Shown piece after piece: positions 58,220 through 64,000 of a stretch of 64,000 nucleotides of DNA (its first letter is position 1; the number at the start of each line of letters is the position of its first letter). The translations under genes were made by a program, and so were the position numbers. Below the pieces are notes generated by a model. That model made no database searches. It saw nothing but the letters and a program-made list of their open reading frames with translations, and was not told where the DNA came from. This DNA comes from Ganoderma boninense (taxonomy: Eukaryota > Basidiomycota > Agaricomycetes > Polyporales > Polyporaceae), in the NCBI GenBank assembly GCA_002900995.3, contig CM035312.1:3430602-3494601 (forward strand). Reading direction: 5' to 3'.

Positions 58220-60129
58220 ATGGACCTTGGACATGATTCTATACCTCCTAGCGCCTCTCAGCCGCGGTCTTTGACCGCATGTGGTATTGTTCGTCCGGAG
58301 GACGTTAAGCTCGGGAAATACAACGAGATGTTCTGGTCGGCATCGCCTTTAGGGGATTCCTTGCACGACGGTGTCTCGTATCAAGTCCCAGACACGCCAA
58401 GGCTCACTTCGCTCCTCGACTTCGATGACTGTGCGGACGACTTTGAGTCGGCATTTGATTTCAGGGACCCCGACTGTCAGACCGTCTTCGGATCCACGGT
58501 ATCAAACTGTTCGTCCAAGTACGGTGGTGCGGATGCAGTTGGGATGTCCATGTCCTCGTCGATGGTCATCGTCATGCCACCTCCACCCGTGTTGAATAGG
58601 ACTGTGCCGACTCTGCCAGTGCTCCCCGAGTTCGGACCAACGATCCCCGGGTGAGACCCTCTTTCCCTCACACCCGACTAGAAGTTGTGCACTCATCTGC
58701 CTCTATCTGCCCCCGGCCCTCCGTGTAGGTTGCTTGTCAGAGATGACATCCCCCCCCCATTCCGGATGTGGGCGATGGAATCGTCTGAGGCTGTTCTCCT
58801 CGGAGATCGGCCCCTTCCTAGCGCTCAGTTCGCGAGACGGTTTCCCGCAGTGTTCTTCCCGCCTTTCCTCCATCGCTCTCACCCCGAGACATTCTTTGCT
58901 TCTTCGGAGAGTTTCTCTCCTCGTTGCCAATCCATATATACCTCAGCAGTCCAACAACGGATGCAGACGTTAGGTACGGACTGTGGGTCACGGTACCCAA
59001 TGCCAGTTGAGTCACTGACGGGCGGCATTTACCAGAGGTGCTATCACAATCGCCGAATACATCAGAAAAGCTAGGAAAATGTTTGCTTGAGGTATGCAAT
59101 CTCAATCTGATCCATGTAACGGGTTTACTCAATCCAAGTCCCTTGTCCGGTTACTATGTAGTTTGATGATGTTTCCTTGGCCGCCAGACGGATCGGCGAG
59201 GAGCCATCCAGAACCAGCCTGTGGAGGGTCAGTCCATCAGACATTCCTAGGGCAGTGCATGACGGGAACCGTTGGTATGGCAAGTTCATACCCACCGCTA
59301 TTCAGCTCCTCGGTACCCAGCCCAGGAGCCCATGGCGATTCAGCGTGCGCGACCTGCAGGCCCTTCAAGACATATGGACAGCTGTCTATGGCAAGACTCT
59401 TCATTGGAAGATTGAAATCAATGACTGTATTTACGTAGCGGTAAGTCTAGCATACGGCCGACAATAACGATGATTGCTCATTCGGCCTCTTAGACTATGA
59501 AGGCTGTTCATAATTGGCTCGATTGCATAGGGAATGCTGCGCTGTGCGCTTTCGACCGCTTCTTTCAATCCAGGATGTTCGTCGACTCGGCCTCACGTTC
59601 CAGATTCTGCAAAATCATCCTGAGGGACGGTAGACTCTTCTACGAGGCATACGACGCTCCTCATAAACGGGTGAGGTCAGACGCTTATCTCTGACCAAAA
59701 CACTGCTGACTTTTTGCTAGGGGTTGTTTCGCTCTTTCTTTGTCCGTGCGGCACTTGCACAGCATGCGATGTGGGTTCGTGGTGCCATCCACGTCCCGTC
59801 AATATATTCGCACAACCCCGCAAAACACCCTTACGGAGCTATCGGCTTAGCAGCCGCTGCAGTAAGCAAACCAATCATCAATTTACTTTGTCTCATAAGT
59901 GTTGTCCCAGGTATATCGGACAGCGTCGCTCTTCAGCACCACTCAAATTCGATACATGAACAGTTCCACCGTCACAACGTCGAAAAACAGTAGCTACAAT
60001 GCTTGGGATAGTCATATCATTTTCAGCGAAATCAACTACGGTGCCAAGGTGAAGCAGTACGCTACTGCTGCCAGTAGAATGGCCGATTACGAAGTCGATA
60101 GTGTAATACACGCTGCCTCCGTGGATTGA
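58220..60129 (+). CDS. Agaricomycete-type protein of unknown function, paralogue 2 (about 523 aa)
   Basis: Exons 58220-58650, 58729-58973, 59012-59091, 59162-59440, 59494-59670, 59721-59861 and 59911-60129 join in phase. The N-terminal half (about 220 residues) is unrelated to paralogue 1 and acidic/Ser-rich (FDDCADDFESAFDFRDPDC). The core matches: KFIPTAIQLLGTQPRSPWRF, LQALQDIWTAVYGKTL, NWLDCIGNAALCAFDRFF, GLFRSFFVRAALAQHAMWV, HPYGAIGLAAAAV, then a tail with ASRMADYEVDSVIHAAS (paralogue 1: LARKLPDYQLDSILSQA). The splice after the AAA of that motif is at the same place in both genes. The 38-nt intron at 58974-59011 is unusually short and is the weakest part of the model. The stop is 230 bp from the right inverted arm. 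Confidence 0.65.
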
Positions 60130-60349
60130 AACAACGTCAAAACTCCGACTTCATGTTGTTCTGTTGAAGTTGAATGGCAGGGGCTCCGAGGACAATAATC
60201 GTATCTTTGTCTTTCTGACGCTTGCGCCCGTTGTTTCAGAAACTGTTTCAGCTAGTGCTTGTACTACAATTGTTATCCCCACCTTTCAGATGCACGCTTT
60301 CAAGTTTCGGACTGCACATTGACAAGGCCTGGAAAGGATGTGGGGTATT

Positions 60350-60366
60350 CCGGGCCACCGGCCCGG
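60350..60366. repeat. 17-bp hairpin motif at the right inner arm boundary
   Basis: Same 17 bases in the same orientation as at 39643-39659. Its right half, GGCCCGG, is the first sequence of the right arm; its left half is spacer. Confidence 0.85.
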
Positions 60367-63300
60367 AACGCAAGTTGCCAGCGCGACTGCCATTAGCCGC
60401 CCTGGCCACGATTCTTCAAGTTTGGATTCTACCTCCACAGTCCACACAAGCTTCTCTAGCACCCCCTTCGCACGTCGTCAGCTTAGAGTCCACCTCCACC
60501 AGTCCAGGCAAGCTTCTCTGAATACGCCCTCGTACATCGCCGGCCGCCACGGAACAGTGTTCCTGGACACGAACTTCATCCCTGGACATTCTAGGAACAT
60601 CCTGGAGGCGAGGGACATATACGAGTGATTCTTGACGATCATGGTGCGTTCTCAGCCGGCTCTAATCTCCAGACCGACTATGCCGACTGTTTCCCTCCAT
60701 TCCGCTAGGTCCAACGTCCTTCATGTCTCTGTTATGTTGTATTGTGGGACGAGCCGGGTGCGCCTGGGTTGGTTGATCCAATGCCGGGTGCGCGCAGCGC
60801 CACGATATACACATACCCGTCTGGAGGTCTGGAGGACCCTGATCCAGCTCTTGACTGAGCTTGAGTATTCGATTGTCACGTATGTCGCGAACAGCCGGCG
60901 GTCGTTTTACTATCGCATGCTCATCATTTCTTGTAGACGCACCCGGGAACAGTGCACTCGTCTCCTCACTGTCCTCGTGAACGCCACTCAGCGTCTCCTC
61001 AAGCCTTGCTCCATCCCTATGCTCCGTATTCTACTACCCAAGGCCAACGACGTGAACCTCACGGCCTCTGCCAATATCCTGATGTGCCAGGGCCAGCTCG
61101 CCTGTGTCGGCGGCGAAGATGTCATGCCCCATGTACCAGACCTGCTGCAGGTTATCGCGAAGCTGGCGGATCCACCGCTGCAGAAGCTCGACGCTGCTCT
61201 CCACACCCTCGGACAGCTGTGCTCTAGCACAGGATGTGTGATTCGATCCCTGATCGAACACCCACAGCTGCTCCAGATCCTCAACAGGATTCTCCGCACA
61301 GAACTTAGTCAGGCCGTCAGGCGAGAAGTCACCAAGGTAGTCGGAATCCTCGGGGCGCTTGATCCCTACCGGCTGAAGAGCAAGCCCGAGGAGGAAGCAG
61401 CGAGCGAGCCGTCATCGAACCTCGTCAGCGCGCCTTCGAGGAACCTTGTAGGGGCGTCGACTGCATCGGACGACTACTACCCGACCGCCGCCATCAACGC
61501 ATTGCTGAAGATCCTCAAGGACCAGTCGTTGGGCAACCACCACTTCAAAGTCATTGAAGCGATCATGTCAATCTTCAAGACCCAAGGGTTGAAGTGCGTG
61601 ACGTTCCTGCCTCAGGTAAGCAGTATTGGGGGGGGGGGGGGTTGCTGCGTTTTGCTTGGTATTGACTTTCTCGGGCGAAGATCGTCCCAGCGTTTGCCTT
61701 GGTTGCCCGAACGGCGTCCTCCCGTGTGCAAGTCTTCCATTTGGAGCAGCTTGCGATCCTCGTCAGCATCATCAAGCAGCATGTCCGCAACCACACGACC
61801 GAGATCTTTAAGCCTGTCCAGGACGTGGTCCTGCAGCTCCCATTGATGTCGCTCGTCGAGGCGCTTGGGAAGGCACTTGATGCGGAGTTCAAGCCGTTCA
61901 TCCCGATGATCCTACCTCCAATCCTCAAGGTGTTCGAGAGCGAGCTCAACGACCAGACCGCGAATACGCAGGTGAAGATATTCGATGTATTCTTCACTTC
62001 GGCGCGAACACTGAGGAGTATCTCCAGCTTGTCATTCCTCTTATTGTGAAGACGTACGAGCGCCTGGATGCCTCCACCGCCCTCGAAAGAGAGCGATCCA
62101 CACCATTGAGGGGCTGACGAGGCGGGTGAACTTCTCGGACCATGCTTCCAGAATTATCCTCCGCTGGTCCGCGTGCTGAACACTGGGAACAACGAGCTAC
62201 GGCAGGCAGTCCTGGATACGTTGCGTGCGTTGATGCTGCAGCTAGGGTGTGACTCTGCCATCTTTGACCCCACGATCGCAAGGTGCGAAGGGGTTTACCG
62301 TTTCACTGACCGACCATGTTTCGATGGAAGCTGACGGTGTTTTAGACGATCTTGCGTCACCGACTCACGCACCACCGATACGAAAGCTGCATTGAAAAGC
62401 TTCTTAAGGGCGAACGCCTCCCGCAAGAGACGTCTCTCAATGATCTGTGAGTCACGATAATCGCTTCATGTCGCGCTTGATTAACTGGCGAACCAGGGCT
62501 GGCGAGGCTTGCAAGTCTGTTGACTTCCAGGCACCCGCGGAAGCAACGAAGATGGCCGTCAACTAGCAGCACCTCAAACAGGCCATGGGATTGGATTCAG
62601 AGGTTGTCTGTCGAGTCCATGCGAGAATCGCCTCTCCCGTGCTCTGCGCGCGTGCATGAGTTGACCTCCGCCAGCCGCTGCCGAAGGTGTTGTTCAACGC
62701 GACCTTTGTGTTGTGTTGGGGTGAGCTCTACGATCAATACCAGGTACGCATCGCAGCTTGTGTTCCTTTTTTTTTGCATCAATGTGTCTTCGTAGGACCT
62801 CGTCCGCCCCATCGAGTTCGCGGTCACATCAAGCGCTGCGCCATCCGAGCTGGTCCACAGGCTCCTCAACCTCGCTGAGTTCATGGAATATGAAGAAAAG
62901 CCGCTCCCAATTGAGAACTGTACTCTCGGCGAGTACGTGACGAAGTTCCACGCGTATGTTAAAGCGCTTCACCACAAGGAGCTGGAATTCTTCACCGAGA
63001 CCTCCCCCGCGATCATCAAAGCGCTCGTCAGTATCAATTCACGACTATAACAACGTGGTGCGGCATGGGGCACTCTACTCATCGCGCGGGAACAGTATGG
63101 CGTTAGCAAGCATGAAGAATGGTATGAGCGACTTGGACGATGGCAGGAGAAGAAGCGCGCCGAGCAGGATCCTGGAGCACCCGACATCGCACTCGGTCGC
63201 ATGAGGTGTCTGCATGCGTTGGGAGAGTGGGATCAGCTTGCGAAGCAAGTTGACGAGAACTGGACTAGCGCGAAACAAGGTTCCTTTCCCGACGTGCGAT

Positions 63301-64000
63301 GCCTCACCGCTGCTGACCACAGCGCGCTCCTCGGTGTGTACCCCATCTATTTTTCTATTGTTTTTCTCTTCCCACCCCCTACTTGGCGGAAACCATCTGA
63401 GCCAGGTGTGCCCTGAGCGATTTGCCCGGCAGGCACGAGCACTACTACGTCTTCTTACTGCCCTAGGCTCGTAGACTTCAGCTCATCCATTTCTCTCTTC
63501 CCTCGTTCTTTAGATCGGCTGTACTCAGCCACTACGGTCATTCACAGCAAGTGTTACTCTCGAAAGCTCTCTCTCGCCCTGTCGACACGCAGGGAGTCGA
63601 TCAATGGCGACCGACAGCGCTACCCCGACCATCATAGTTGCCGGCAGCTAAATGTCGTTTGTACGCCTGATGGGAAAGCGAAGGCAAGTCCACTTGTCGA
63701 CGCACTGTGTAAATCACCACGCAGACTCGCTAACATCGCGACCCGCTGCATCGCTCAGGCAACCTTTGCGCCAAGATCGTGAACGTCCGAACCTTATGCC
63801 GTTATCACACTGGTCCTTCTCAGGATCGTAATCTTAGCAATGTTCGCGTACGAGGGTGTAGAGGTCGACACTAGGGGTTTCCGTCTACGCGGTTTCCCGC
63901 TCTGCACAGACTTAAATGGCACTCTAAGAGGTCGCTCTGTGGGGCACGATCGCTGAGAGTCCTCACGTGTCCGGACGAACAGCGTACAGGGAAGTACAGG
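60360..64000 (+). repeat. Right arm of the large inverted repeat (continues past the window)
   Basis: Reverse complement of 36006-39649. It begins with GGCCCGGAACGC and is still homologous at the last base of the window, so its outer end is unknown. It separates from its partner by a 20.7-kb spacer (39650-60359). It carries a TOR fragment and, from about 63300, the same unassigned outer DNA. Confidence 0.95.
60826..63290 (+). pseudogene. Decayed TOR kinase (HEAT/FAT region) fragment, right arm
   Basis: It covers the middle of TOR, from TLIQLLTELEYSIVT through GGEDVMPHVPDLLQVIAKL, KTQGLKCVTFLPQ, ILVSIIKQHVRNHTTEIFK and LCWGELYDQYQ to AIIKAL and HALGEWDQLAKQVDENW; the kinase domain is missing. 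Original introns remain, for example 60881-60936 and the one with a 14-G run at 61628-61641. Lesions visible: one-base losses near 61999 and 62081, a further shift near 62150, an in-frame TAG where Gln is expected (near 62563), an extra base near 62585, a small deletion near 62660, and a TAA where Gln is expected (near 63050). Both nonsense changes fit C-to-T. It cannot make a protein. Confidence 0.88.

Overview
The window is nuclear DNA of a filamentous basidiomycete, most likely an Agaricomycete. Genes are split by many 50-70 nt GT..AG introns. The pentafunctional AROM gene, a type II mitochondrial NADH dehydrogenase, TOR and CDC48 fragments, a Plavaka-type transposase, a DUF6698 protein and lineage-restricted proteins of unknown function all point there. 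Bacterial features (operons, Shine-Dalgarno sites, CRISPR) are absent.

Left part (1-20.7 kb): a 5' part of an NDE1-like NADH dehydrogenase on the minus strand, cut by the window edge, is divergent from ARO1. ARO1 is present twice. The first copy (3065-6355) stops inside the EPSP-synthase domain and encodes an intact dehydroquinate-synthase domain. The second (14192-20718) is complete (five exons, about 1610 aa). Both carry the same unusual 1.53-kb intron. The 7.8 kb between them has no intact gene but holds two decayed CDC48 D2-domain fragments.

Middle part (20.7-36 kb): a GIY-YIG/T5orf172 gene (22647-23492), a non-autonomous LTR element with matching LTRs and target-site duplication (25319-26564), and an almost intact 11-exon Plavaka transposase on the minus strand (30640-35317) with one single-base frameshift. 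Much of the rest is gene-poor.

Right part (36-64 kb): two nearly identical inverted arms of at least 3.64 kb (36006-39649 and 60360-64000, the latter running off the window) each carry a decayed TOR-kinase HEAT/FAT fragment. They enclose 20.7 kb with a KDM3-like JmjC demethylase candidate, several unrecognised spliced genes, a DUF6698 gene and two tandem paralogues of an Agaricomycete-type unknown family. Exon structures were worked out by hand from splice signals and reading-frame continuity; no search was run. The main themes are segmental duplication, housekeeping-gene fragments and mobile DNA.
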